From Actinobacteria bacterium 69-20 (lineage in GTDB: Bacteria; Actinomycetota; Actinomycetes; Mycobacteriales; Nakamurellaceae): a stretch of DNA of 64,000 bases. Under the pieces are notes generated by a model. The model had not been told where the DNA came from and ran no database searches. It worked only from the letters and a program-made list of their open reading frames with translations. The stretch spans positions 144,772 through 208,771 of the forward strand of contig MKSW01000003.1 of the NCBI GenBank assembly GCA_001897425.1. Reading direction: 5' to 3'. The position numbers were made by a program, and so were the translations under genes. Positions 39,740 through 47,823 of the stretch are shown here, in pieces. Within the stretch, counting starts at the first letter, position 1. Every line of letters starts with the position of its first letter.

Positions 39740-41323
39740 TCATCGCTCCCGGCGTACCGGGACCACCGAATAGCGCCCCGCGGCCACCGCCGCCACCGCT
39801 TGTAGGGAGGGGCCGGACAGGTAGTTGTCCAAGGCATGTTGTCCAAGGTCCACGCCGCCGTTCCAGCTGATCCCCGATGGCACCATGATCGCTTGCGCGT
39901 CGAACGAGGGTGCGTTCGGGTCGGTGCCGAACGGGCCCGTTCGATCGCCCATGGCCAGCGCGCGAGCGATGATGCCGGCCGGGTTCGCCAATTCCGCGAT
40001 GAGGTCGGTGATGTCGTTCGGTATCGGGTCGCCCGGGAATGCGACGGTGTACACGTGGTCTGCCGGGACGGCCGTGTAGTCGTGCGCCGTGGCGACGTGA
40101 TACCCCGCCCCGGGCGAACCGAGCAGCACGATATCGTCGATGCCGGCCTCCGGCGGCATGGTGCGTGCCGCCTGCGACACCACGGTCGATCCGTAGGAGT
40201 GGCCGATCAGGGTTACAGTGGCCGACGGAGCGATCATGGCCCGCATCTCCCGGGTGAACGCGCCGAGCCGCGCCGCTCCGGACACGGCCGCACTGGCGTC
40301 GATGGCCAGGACCGAGTTGGCGATGATCTCTGCGACCGGATTCCGCCCGCCGATCGGTCGCTGGTCGGCGGTCCAGCTCAACGGGATGTCGTAGCCGAAC
40401 CAGGCGATGGCGGCGCTCGTCGCGTCGGCCGGCCCGGATCTCGCGGTCGCGGCGGCCAGGTCGGCGGAGAGCCGAACCGCGTCGGACATGTCCGTCGGCG
40501 AGTTGCCGACGCCGGGCACCAGCACCGACACCGTGTCGGCATGCGCGATATCGCCGACGGCGATGGCCGCGGCCCCGTGGCCGTCCAGACTGTCCGCGTC
40601 GTAGGTGAGTAACTGCACGACCTGCCCGTGCGCAGCGGCCTCGTCGAGAGCGCGTTGGACGGCCCGTGCGAACAATGCGTGCCTCCCGTCCGCCGAGGAG
40701 CGGTCGGCAGCCAGTGCGGCGCGGTTCCGTGCATCGAGATCCCGCGCGCCCGGGTTCGGTGGCTGCGTGGCCACCCCGGGCGGGAGCAGGTCGCGCGGGT
40801 CCACGGCCAGCGTGTGCGTGGTGCTCAGCGCCACGGCCTCCAACCGGGCCTCGGCCGATCGCACCTCGGCGTGCATGCCGGAGACCAGGGCGCGGCGCTC
40901 GGCCGCGATCGTGGCGATCTCGGCGACGTTCGTCGCGATCGGCTCCCGGCGCAGCTGCTGCGCCGTGATCGCCGCCTCGGCCTGCGCGTAGACCCGTTCG
41001 ACATCGCGGTGCGCCCCCTCGAGCGCCCCCGCCAGCGATACCACGGCCTGTGCCGCGGCCCTGGCCGAGTCCGCGAGGCGGTCACCGGTCCGTGCCAGGG
41101 CGGCCACAGCCTGCGACGCCTGCGGCGTCGACCATCCCTGCTGCAGCGCGGCCAGGGCGTTCCGCGCCCGATCGCCCCCCTGCCCGACGAACAGGTCGAC
41201 CGCCTCCCACCGCACCACTGCGGCGCGTAGGGCAGCGGCATCGGCGCGCCGCAGATCATCGGCCGGGAGGGCGGGGTCAGGCAATCCGTATCGGTTCGCC
41301 CACTGGGACGTCACATGGGCCAC
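39740..41323 (-). CDS. DUF1023 alpha/beta-hydrolase with N-terminal coiled-coil domain
   Basis: A 527-residue protein. Residues about 1-230 are helical and Ala/Glu-rich, resembling WXG100/LXG-type regions; about 230-500 is the DUF1023 alpha/beta-hydrolase with nucleophile elbow LIGHSYGSTVV, VSVLVPGVGNSP and a C-terminal GVDLGQHALDNYLSG with the likely histidine. Members are predicted lipases or esterases. It starts (GTG) four bases after an EspC-like gene, a pairing common in mycolata and suggestive of type VII-linked export; activity and secretion are inferred. Confidence 0.87.
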   Translation of the reverse strand: MAHVTSQWANRYGLPDPALPADDLRRADAAALRAAVVRWEAVDLFVGQGGDRARNALAALQQGWSTPQASQAVAALARTGDRLADSARAAAQAVVSLAGALEGAHRDVERVYAQAEAAITAQQLRREPIATNVAEIATIAAERRALVSGMHAEVRSAEARLEAVALSTTHTLAVDPRDLLPPGVATQPPNPGARDLDARNRAALAADRSSADGRHALFARAVQRALDEAAAHGQVVQLLTYDADSLDGHGAAAIAVGDIAHADTVSVLVPGVGNSPTDMSDAVRLSADLAAATARSGPADATSAAIAWFGYDIPLSWTADQRPIGGRNPVAEIIANSVLAIDASAAVSGAARLGAFTREMRAMIAPSATVTLIGHSYGSTVVSQAARTMPPEAGIDDIVLLGSPGAGYHVATAHDYTAVPADHVYTVAFPGDPIPNDITDLIAELANPAGIIARALAMGDRTGPFGTDPNAPSFDAQAIMVPSGISWNGGVDLGQHALDNYLSGPSLQAVAAVAAGRYSVVPVRRER

Positions 41324-41326
41324 GCG

Positions 41327-41623
41327 TCAGCCGCCCGCCGCGCACAGCTGTTCCGCGCGATCGAAGCTGTCCGCCGCCGTGCGGAGGAAATCCGCCAGCC
41401 GACCTGCGTGTGACGCGAGCGCGCTGGCAGCCGCCATGCACTGGTCGGCCCGAACGATCGCCAGCCGCGCGGCCTCCCGGAATCCGGGCGGGCCGTCCGC
41501 TCGGCCGGCGGCGGAGAGGCAGCCGTATCGTCGCTCGACGATGCCGTCGCACTCTGCGGCGAGGACGAGAAGCGCGGATGCCTTCCGCATCCGATCCGTG
41601 TCGACCTCCAGGTCACAGGCCAT
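41327..41623 (-). CDS. EspC-like small helical protein (DUF2580/WXG100-type)
   Basis: A 98-residue, all-helical Ala-rich protein: LEVDTDRMRKASALL begins the first helix, and HAGRLADFLRTAADSFDRAEQ the last, the pattern of EspC/DUF2580 proteins (start 'VD...L', end 'a-yd-tD'). The central part contains GCLSAAGRADGPPGF as a helix break, with Cys residues unusual for the family. GGAAGGA 6 nt before ATG 41623 fixes the start. It immediately precedes the DUF1023 hydrolase, with which it may heterodimerise for ESX-type secretion. Confidence 0.75.
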   Translation of the reverse strand: MACDLEVDTDRMRKASALLVLAAECDGIVERRYGCLSAAGRADGPPGFREAARLAIVRADQCMAAASALASHAGRLADFLRTAADSFDRAEQLCAAGG

Positions 41624-41704
41624 GGCCGATCCTTCCGGGCAGCGGATTGAGATGGGCACGACGCTATGTCCGACCGCCGGGGTATGGCAGCGGCCGCAGC
41701 GTGA

Positions 41705-41742
41705 TGTGGATGGAATCCGGACAGGGGGACAACCCGCCCGTC
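41705..41742 (-). promoter_or_regulatory. GTGGATG-N15-GACAACC motif upstream of the EspC-like gene
   Basis: TGTGGATGGA-N7-CAGGGGGACAACC matches the copy at 47405 in 23 fixed positions with identical spacing. It lies 82 bp upstream of the reverse-strand EspC-like gene, so on the coding strand it reads GGTTGTCCCCCTG-N7-TCCATCCACA. Confidence 0.65.
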
Positions 41743-41801
41743 ATATCCGTCAACCCGGCCCGTGCATCCGGAAATGCCAGCCGGGCAGGCAGGATGGAGG
41801 C

Positions 41802-42890
41802 ATGCCTCTGCCCGTGAGAAACTTCGGCCCGCGTCCGCGCGATGAGCTCACGCGATGGTCGACGGCGCCACTGGCGCACGACACGCTCGCTCCCATACCG
41901 GGTTTCGCGGCGGAGCCGCCCCCGGCCGAGGTCGTGACGGTGTGCGGTCAGGACGTCCTCGTCCGGCGGACGGACGGGCCGGCGCGGGCTCCGCATACGT
42001 GGTACATCCACGGGCTCGACGGCGCGTCGACCAACTGGGACCGGCTTGCCGCGGCGCTGAACGGCCACTCGACCGGCTTCGCGATGGACCTTCCCGGGTC
42101 CGGGCGATCCGAGCCGCCGCGCGACGGCGACTACTCGATCACACGCGAGGCGAAGTTGTGCGCATCGCTGATCGAACGGGTCTCCCGCGGGCCGGTCCAC
42201 CTGGTCGGCAACTCGCGCGGGGGAGTTGTCGCCACCTACCTCGCCGCACGGTTCCCGCAGCTGGTACGCACGCTCACGCTGGTGTCGCCGGCGGTCCCCG
42301 ATCTGCGGCTGGCGGGGGAGCGCGGGGCCGATCCGAAGTTGGCGCTTGTCATGCTTCCGGGTATCCGGCCGTGGGTGGTGCGCCAACTGGCGCTCATCAG
42401 CCCGGCGCAGCGTGCCTCCGCGTTGGCGGCCGTGTGCTTCGGTGAGCCGGAGCGGCTGTCGCCCGCGGACCTGGCGGCTGCCGAACACGAATTCCGTGAG
42501 CGGTCGGCGTTTCCGTGGATGCGGGACGCAACGGTGATGTCGCTGCGGTCCCTGATCCGCGCGCAGATGCGGCCGGGGCCGTGGTCGTACGCGGCGGCCT
42601 GCCGGTCGGTGCGGGTGCCGGTACTCATCGTGTGGGGTACGCGAGATCGACTCGTCGACGCGCGGTTGGCCCGCCGCACCGTCCGCGACTTCGCCGACGG
42701 CCGCCTGCTGATGCTCGCGCGCACCGGGCACGTGGCGCAGATGGAACGTCCCGCCCAGGTCGCCCGGGCCATGCTGGCGCTCTGGCGCGCGGCGACGCCC
42801 GTGGACCGCCGAGCCCCCGCGGCCCGCGACGTTCAGCCGCTGGCCCCGGGCGCGCCTGAACCTGCGGTTCTCGATGGTGTGGCACTCTAG
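41802..42890 (+). CDS. Alpha/beta-fold hydrolase
   Basis: A 362-residue serine hydrolase. The nucleophile elbow is LVGNSRGGVVA, the oxyanion region WYIHGLDGASTNW, the acid WGTRDRLVD, and the histidine RTGHVAQMERP. A 50-residue N-terminal tail and a Pro/Ala-rich C-terminal tail flank the domain. Substrate unknown. Its position next to DUF3152 and moeZ is conserved in relatives. ATG 41802 is used; GGAGG lies too close, so GTG 41814 is possible. Confidence 0.85.
   Translation: MPLPVRNFGPRPRDELTRWSTAPLAHDTLAPIPGFAAEPPPAEVVTVCGQDVLVRRTDGPARAPHTWYIHGLDGASTNWDRLAAALNGHSTGFAMDLPGSGRSEPPRDGDYSITREAKLCASLIERVSRGPVHLVGNSRGGVVATYLAARFPQLVRTLTLVSPAVPDLRLAGERGADPKLALVMLPGIRPWVVRQLALISPAQRASALAAVCFGEPERLSPADLAAAEHEFRERSAFPWMRDATVMSLRSLIRAQMRPGPWSYAAACRSVRVPVLIVWGTRDRLVDARLARRTVRDFADGRLLMLARTGHVAQMERPAQVARAMLALWRAATPVDRRAPAARDVQPLAPGAPEPAVLDGVAL
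42883..42888 (+). promoter_or_regulatory. Possible -10 box of the DUF3152 gene
   Basis: CACTCT-N6-GTG resembles the leaderless layout but lacks the T at position 1. Confidence 0.4.
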
Positions 42891-42894
42891 CGAA

Positions 42895-44196
42895 GTGACC
42901 AGCATCGACCCGAAGGGCCCGACGAGCGGTCGCACCTCCTACTCGCGATCGGGCGGGCGAGTGACCGCCGCGCAGGGAGCGACCGCCGGAGTCCGGCGCG
43001 CGCCGCCGCGCGCTGCGGATTGGCGGCAGCCGCCCGATGTCGGGATACGCGGTTTGTCGCGGTCGACGCTCTGGGACGACCCGGGCCACGGCGCCGATCC
43101 GCCGCGCACGCAGCCATTGCGCGCGCGGTGGGATCCCGTGCCGCCGCCGCGGACGCGGGTCGGGCGCAAGCGCACCAGGTCGCAGCGCCGGCGTAGCGCG
43201 GTCGGCTGGTTCGTCCACCACTACGGTTGGCGGGCCTATGCGCTTCCGGTGCTGGCCGCGCTCACCGTTATGACGGTCGTCGGCGTGATCAATTCGACGG
43301 GCTCCGATGCGGTGCCGCCGGACACGGCGGCCGGTGCGGGTGCGCAGGTCACGGTCACCGTCATCAACGGGGCCACGAGCACCGTGACGGTCGCCGGCCC
43401 GGGCGTCACGACGACCGTGAACTCGGCCGACCCACCGACAACGGGGGCGAGCCCCGCCGTGGACGCGCCGCCGTCCGCGGTGGTCGCCGCGGCGCACGCC
43501 GGAACCGCGCTGCCGACGCCGCCTGCGGCCGCTGCCGACGCGGCCTTCCAGGGCGTGACCATGGGCCTGTTGCCATCCGGTGCACCGTTCGCCAAGACGG
43601 GGACCGGCGCTTTTCACGTGGTGCCCGGGACGTCACAGCCGTTCGGCACCGGCGCGGATCATCGCACCTTCACCGTTGAGGTGGAGGACGGTATCGAATC
43701 GGCGAGCGCGGACCAGCAGTTCGCGAATCTGGTCGTGGCCATCCTGTCCAGTCCGCGCTCGTGGACCGGTGGTGGCCAATTCACCCTGCAACGTGTCGAT
43801 TCGGGTACCCCCGACTTCCGGGTGAGCCTCACCAGCCAGATGACGACCCGGCGGGCCGACTTCTGCGGCTGGGACGTGTCACTCGAGGCGAGCTGTTACA
43901 ACCACGCGCTCGGGCGGGTGGTGATCAACGATGCGCGGTGGGTCCGCGGCGCCTACGCGTATGGCGGAGACCTGGATTCCTACCGTGTCTACGCGATCAA
44001 CCACGAGGTCGGCCACGCGCTCGGGCGCCAGCACGAGCCGTGTCCGGCGAACGGCGCGCTCGCTCCGGTCATGATGCAGCAGTCGTGGAGCACGTCAGAC
44101 GACGATATCGCCCGCCTGAACCCGGGTGGTCCGGTGTCCGCCGACGGCAAGACCTGCCTCGCGAATCCGTTCGTCACACCGCCGCACGCGTCCTGA
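42895..44196 (+). CDS. DUF3152 membrane-anchored zinc-protease-like protein
   Basis: About 433 residues: a basic cytoplasmic N-terminus (about 1-110), one membrane helix (about 118-138, AYALPVLAALTVMTVVGVI), a Thr/Ala/Pro-rich linker with VTVTVINGATSTVTV, then the extracytoplasmic DUF3152 domain with NHEVGHALGRQHEPCP, an HExxHxxGxxH-type metzincin zinc site. Cys pairs suggest disulfides. It is the Rv3207c equivalent. A secreted or surface metalloprotease role is inferred. GTG 42895 is preferred. Confidence 0.88.
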   Translation: MTSIDPKGPTSGRTSYSRSGGRVTAAQGATAGVRRAPPRAADWRQPPDVGIRGLSRSTLWDDPGHGADPPRTQPLRARWDPVPPPRTRVGRKRTRSQRRRSAVGWFVHHYGWRAYALPVLAALTVMTVVGVINSTGSDAVPPDTAAGAGAQVTVTVINGATSTVTVAGPGVTTTVNSADPPTTGASPAVDAPPSAVVAAAHAGTALPTPPAAAADAAFQGVTMGLLPSGAPFAKTGTGAFHVVPGTSQPFGTGADHRTFTVEVEDGIESASADQQFANLVVAILSSPRSWTGGGQFTLQRVDSGTPDFRVSLTSQMTTRRADFCGWDVSLEASCYNHALGRVVINDARWVRGAYAYGGDLDSYRVYAINHEVGHALGRQHEPCPANGALAPVMMQQSWSTSDDDIARLNPGGPVSADGKTCLANPFVTPPHAS

Positions 44197-44205
44197 CCGC
44201 TGTGC

Positions 44206-44211
44206 CACACT
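44206..44211 (+). promoter_or_regulatory. Possible -10 box of moeZ
   Basis: CACACT-N6-ATG; no ribosome-binding site is seen. Confidence 0.45.
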
Positions 44212-44217
44212 GGCGTT

Positions 44218-45432
44218 ATGACTGACGGTCTGTTCGACGGCCTAGTTCATGGCACGGCCGGTGGCACGGCCGGGTCCGACCTGCCGCCACTGGTGTCGCC
44301 CGGGCCGGCGCTGTCCACCGTCGAAGCGCAGCGGTATTCCCGTCACCTGCTGATTCCCGAGGTCGGTAGCGTCGGGCAGCGACGGCTGAACAACGCGAGG
44401 GTGCTGGTTCTCGGCGCCGGGGGACTCGGCTCGCCGGCGCTTCTCTATCTCGCCGCCGCAGGCGTGGGAACGATCGGGATCGTCGATTTCGACGTCGTCG
44501 AGACATCCAACCTGCAACGGCAGATCATCCATACGGACGGCGATGTCGGACGGCCTAAGGCGGAATCGGCAGCGCGTGCGGTCGCGGCGGTGAATCCGCT
44601 CGTGCACACCGTTCTGCACCCGGTGCAGCTCTCCTCCGCGAACGCGCTGGACATCTTCTCCGGCTATGACGTGGTATTGGACGGAACGGATAATTTCGCG
44701 ACCCGGTACCTCGTCAACGACGCGTGCGTGCTGCTCGGAAAGCCGTACGTATGGGGGTCCATCTTCCGGTTCGAGGGCCAGGTGAGCGTGTTCTGGGCCG
44801 GCCGCGGGCCGCAATACCGCGACGTGTACCCGGTGCCGCCGCCTGCGGGCAGCGTGCCGTCCTGCGCCGAAGGCGGTGTGCTCGGCGTGCTGTGTGCGAC
44901 GGTCGGGTCCGTCATGGCGACCGAGGCGGTCAAGCTGATCTGCGGCATCGGCCAATCGTTACTCGGTCGCATGCTGGTCTACAACGCACTGGACATGACC
45001 TTCCGGACGGTGCGGCTCCGGCCGGACCCGTCCGCACCGGAGGTCACCGGCTTGATCGACTATGACGAGTTCTGCGGGGCGCGCCCCGCAGGGGAGCAGT
45101 CGATCACCGATGCCACCATCAGCCCGCGCGAGCTCGAGACGCTGCGTGCCGAGCGTGACGATGTCCTGCTGGTCGACGTCCGTGAGCCGCCGGAGCATGA
45201 CCTCGTGGCCATCCCCGGGGACGTCTTGATCCCCAAGGGGCGCATCCTCTCGGGCGAGGCCCTGGATGAGCTGCCCCACGACCGCCTCATCGTGTTGTAC
45301 TGCAAATCCGGGGCCCGCTCGGCCGACTGCCTGCGCGCGTTGCACGCCGCCGGATACGACGACGCCCTGCACCTCGGCGGCGGTGTGATGGCATGGGCGC
45401 AGGACATCGCTCCCATGCTTCCGCGATACTAG
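44218..45432 (+). CDS. moeZ: Adenylyltransferase/sulfurtransferase MoeZ
   Basis: A 404-residue fusion of an E1-like MoeB domain (about 30-290) and a C-terminal rhodanese domain (about 300-404). VLVLGAGGLGSPALLYLAAAGVG is the ATP site, GTDNFATRYLVND the catalytic aspartate region, and SVPSCAEGGVLG the attacking-Cys loop; the rhodanese Cys is in LYCKSGARSAD. Such proteins activate the C-terminal glycine of ThiS/MoaD-like sulfur carriers and thiocarboxylate them, for molybdopterin, cysteine (CysO) or other sulfur paths. It would serve the Mo-enzyme at 1475 among others. Confidence 0.95.
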   Translation: MTDGLFDGLVHGTAGGTAGSDLPPLVSPGPALSTVEAQRYSRHLLIPEVGSVGQRRLNNARVLVLGAGGLGSPALLYLAAAGVGTIGIVDFDVVETSNLQRQIIHTDGDVGRPKAESAARAVAAVNPLVHTVLHPVQLSSANALDIFSGYDVVLDGTDNFATRYLVNDACVLLGKPYVWGSIFRFEGQVSVFWAGRGPQYRDVYPVPPPAGSVPSCAEGGVLGVLCATVGSVMATEAVKLICGIGQSLLGRMLVYNALDMTFRTVRLRPDPSAPEVTGLIDYDEFCGARPAGEQSITDATISPRELETLRAERDDVLLVDVREPPEHDLVAIPGDVLIPKGRILSGEALDELPHDRLIVLYCKSGARSADCLRALHAAGYDDALHLGGGVMAWAQDIAPMLPRY

Positions 45433-45485
45433 GGCGGTGTCGTATTCCGCTGCCGCTCGTCGTGCCGCGGCCCGCGGAGGCCCCG

Positions 45486-46301
45486 GTGAATGAACCCACG
45501 CCGCCCCCGGAGCACGTGCTGGCGGCGTTCGGTGTGGCCGGTATTCCCGGAGAACGTCTTGCCGGCGCCGTCGGGCAGGTGTGGCGGCACGGTGACGTTG
45601 TGCTCAAGGCCGTCACCGACCCGGTCGCAGCCGCATGGTCGGCGGGCGTCTTCGAGTCGCTGAGAGTCTCGGGCATCCGGGTGGCGCGGCCTGTTCGATC
45701 ACTCGATGGGCGCTGGGTGGTCGGCCGGTGGTGCGCGCAACGGTTCGTTTCCGGCCGGCCGAGCGCGCGTTATGCCGACACCGTTCGGGTGTCCGTGCAG
45801 CTGCATGAGTCGCTGCGCGGCGTGGCACGGCCCCGTTTGCTCGCCGAGCGGTCCGACCTGATCGGCTGGGCGGATCGCCTTGCCTGGGGCGAGGCGCGAT
45901 CTGACGAGCCGGGGCTCGAGGCCGGTGCGGGCGCCGATCTATGGTCACAGATCGCGTCGGCGCGGAAGCCGGTCCGACTGCCGGACCAGCTGATTCACTG
46001 TGACCTGTTCGGCAACGTCCTGTTCGCGGGCTCGGCACCGCCGGCCGTCATCGACTTCAACCCGCTCTTCCGCCCAGCAGAGTTCGCGGCGGCCGTGGTG
46101 GTGGTCGACGCCGTGGCATGGGGCGGTGCGCCGCGCGAGTTCGCCGCCGAGTGGTCGGACTTCCCGGACTGGGAAGCATTGCTGCGACGCGCGGTCCTGT
46201 TCCGGCTGGCGCTGGGTCTCGGCCATCCGCGCAGCACGCCGGAGTCGACGACGCGGATCATGACAGCCGCGAGATCGCTCGTCGCTGGCGCTGTTCCGTA
46301 G
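45486..46301 (+). CDS. TIGR02569-type phosphotransferase-like protein
   Basis: A 271-residue protein of the aminoglycoside-phosphotransferase/kinase-like fold: LIHCDLFGNVLF is the HxDxxxxN catalytic loop and PPAVIDFNPLF the metal-binding Asp segment. The N-lobe is reduced. It is the Rv3205c-type protein next to moeZ; substrate unknown. GGAGG 5 nt before GTG 45486 supports the start. Its 3' end overlaps the convergent DUF4192 gene by 44 bp. Confidence 0.82.
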   Translation: MNEPTPPPEHVLAAFGVAGIPGERLAGAVGQVWRHGDVVLKAVTDPVAAAWSAGVFESLRVSGIRVARPVRSLDGRWVVGRWCAQRFVSGRPSARYADTVRVSVQLHESLRGVARPRLLAERSDLIGWADRLAWGEARSDEPGLEAGAGADLWSQIASARKPVRLPDQLIHCDLFGNVLFAGSAPPAVIDFNPLFRPAEFAAAVVVVDAVAWGGAPREFAAEWSDFPDWEALLRRAVLFRLALGLGHPRSTPESTTRIMTAARSLVAGAVP

Positions 46302-47352
46302 ATTTGGTGGGCTTCTTCGCTCCTCGTTGATCCGCGGGTATCCGGATCTCGGCGAGCGCCGCAAGGCTTTGTGGGGGGATTCCGGCCGTGAAGGCCGCGC
46401 GCAGCAGGTTGCCGAGGCGATGGTTCGGTGCCGATTCAAGGGTGCGGTCCACCGCGCACTGGGCCAAGGCACCGTCGCCGGAGCGATAGGCGGCCGCGGC
46501 GAGGACGGCGCAGATCTCGGCCGCGCAGTCCCGCGGGCAGCGGCGCGCCACCGAGATGAGCGCAGGGATAGCGCTTGCGTCACCGCGACCCACGGCGCGC
46601 GCAACAAGCTGGTCACGGCAACCGATGTGCCCGATCAGCACGATGAGGTCGGCGGCCGCATGAGGGCCGACGCCGGACGGGGACCGGTCTTCCGACACGA
46701 CGCGGGCAAAGGCCTCATCGAGGGCCACGGAGAGCGGCACCGTCAGATCGCGGGGAGACTCCGCGAGGATCGCCGCGAACCGATCGCGCGCATCCGCCAG
46801 CGCGGTGCGGAACCCATCGTCCGCTGGCCCCTCCGGACCGGCTATCGAGGCCGCGAGCTCGGCTCGGGTGGCGAGCACCCGCCGCCCTGCGAGAACGGTA
46901 GCGGCGGCGAGCTGTTGGGACTGCGGGTCGCTCTGATCCAGCATCGGGATGCCGGGATCGTCCGCCATGGCCCGTGCGGTTGCCGCCTCGCGGATCACGC
47001 CGCCGCCGACACACAGCGCCGAGACCACGGGAACGCCGCCGCGGGCGAGGGCTTCGAGAACGGGGTCGAGACACGCCGGCCGCCCCGCGTCGTCATAGCA
47101 GACGACCACGGCCGAATCCGCGTATCGGACGGCATGCTGGGTGAGTTGCCGCACCATGTCGGTCGAACCCGGTGGGAACAGATCGACGCGCACCACCGGG
47201 CCGACCCGGCTGCGCGGCCCGGTCAGGCACACCAGCACCAGGCTGTCGGTCGGCACGAAGCCGAGGAGTTGTGGGATGGCGGCGACGATGCCCTGTCCTC
47301 CGGACAACCGGACGGCCGGTTCGCTCGTGGCGTGTGCAGTGTGGTGGGTCAT
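46258..47352 (-). CDS. DUF4192 protein
   Basis: A 364-residue actinobacterial protein. The N-terminal half has alternating strands and helices (AAIPQLLGFVPTDSLVLVCL, VRVDLFPPG, VVVCYDD), and the C-terminal half is helical repeats (CRDQLVARAVG, RLGNLLRAAFTAG) ending in a basic tail. Its function is not established. AAGG 8 nt before ATG 47352 supports the start. The motif TGTGGATGGA-N7-CAGGGGGACAACC lies 53 bp upstream. Confidence 0.85.
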   Translation of the reverse strand: MTHHTAHATSEPAVRLSGGQGIVAAIPQLLGFVPTDSLVLVCLTGPRSRVGPVVRVDLFPPGSTDMVRQLTQHAVRYADSAVVVCYDDAGRPACLDPVLEALARGGVPVVSALCVGGGVIREAATARAMADDPGIPMLDQSDPQSQQLAAATVLAGRRVLATRAELAASIAGPEGPADDGFRTALADARDRFAAILAESPRDLTVPLSVALDEAFARVVSEDRSPSGVGPHAAADLIVLIGHIGCRDQLVARAVGRGDASAIPALISVARRCPRDCAAEICAVLAAAAYRSGDGALAQCAVDRTLESAPNHRLGNLLRAAFTAGIPPQSLAALAEIRIPADQRGAKKPTKSTEQRQRRAISRLS

Positions 47353-47404
47353 GGCGCTCACCTTGCCGCCACCGTGATGCGCTTGTCGCGAACGGCGTCA
47401 TACC

Positions 47405-47441
47405 TGTGGATGGATCAACGCCAGGGGGACAACCGACCGTC
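47405..47441 (-). promoter_or_regulatory. GTGGATG-N15-GACAACC motif upstream of the DUF4192 gene
   Basis: Same two blocks and spacing as at 41705; the left block also resembles the right half of a DnaA box (TCCACA on the minus strand). Confidence 0.65.
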
Positions 47442-47468
47442 CGACAGGCCTTCGGCGGCGCCGGTGTC

Positions 47469-47795
47469 CTAGCCGCGTGGTAAGGCCCCGGGTCGCCACC
47501 GGAAGCGTCGGAGATCGACCCGGCCGCCGTTGACTTCGACACCTTCGGAGCGAAGACGTTCGCACTGCTCGACGACCAGATGGGACGCCGGTGTGCCGTT
47601 CGCGCGGAGGATCCGGTACCACGGGGTCGCATCGTCCGACAATTCCGCGAGGACACGACCGACGAGACGCGGCGACGGGGTTCCCGCGAGCGCGGCGATG
47701 TCGCCGTACGTAGCCACGTTGCCGCGCGGCACCGACGCGACCATGTCGAGAATCCGCTCGGCCAGAACCATGTCCACACGACCATCTTCGTGCAC
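47469..47795 (-). CDS. Alkyltransferase-like protein (MGMT homologue lacking the acceptor Cys)
   Basis: A 108-residue protein with the MGMT DNA-binding domain: RGNVATYGDIAALAG, SPRLVGRVLAEL (HTH with the Arg finger) and TPWYRILRANG. Trp replaces the alkyl-acceptor cysteine of PCHRV, the mark of ATL proteins, which flag O6-alkylguanine for nucleotide excision repair. GTG 47795 is used; ATG 47771 is possible. It is divergent from the adnAB repair genes by 28 bp. Confidence 0.9.
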   Translation of the reverse strand: MHEDGRVDMVLAERILDMVASVPRGNVATYGDIAALAGTPSPRLVGRVLAELSDDATPWYRILRANGTPASHLVVEQCERLRSEGVEVNGGRVDLRRFRWRPGALPRG

Positions 47796-47823
47796 TGTCG
47801 GAGGCGTGTGATCCCATGGGCCT

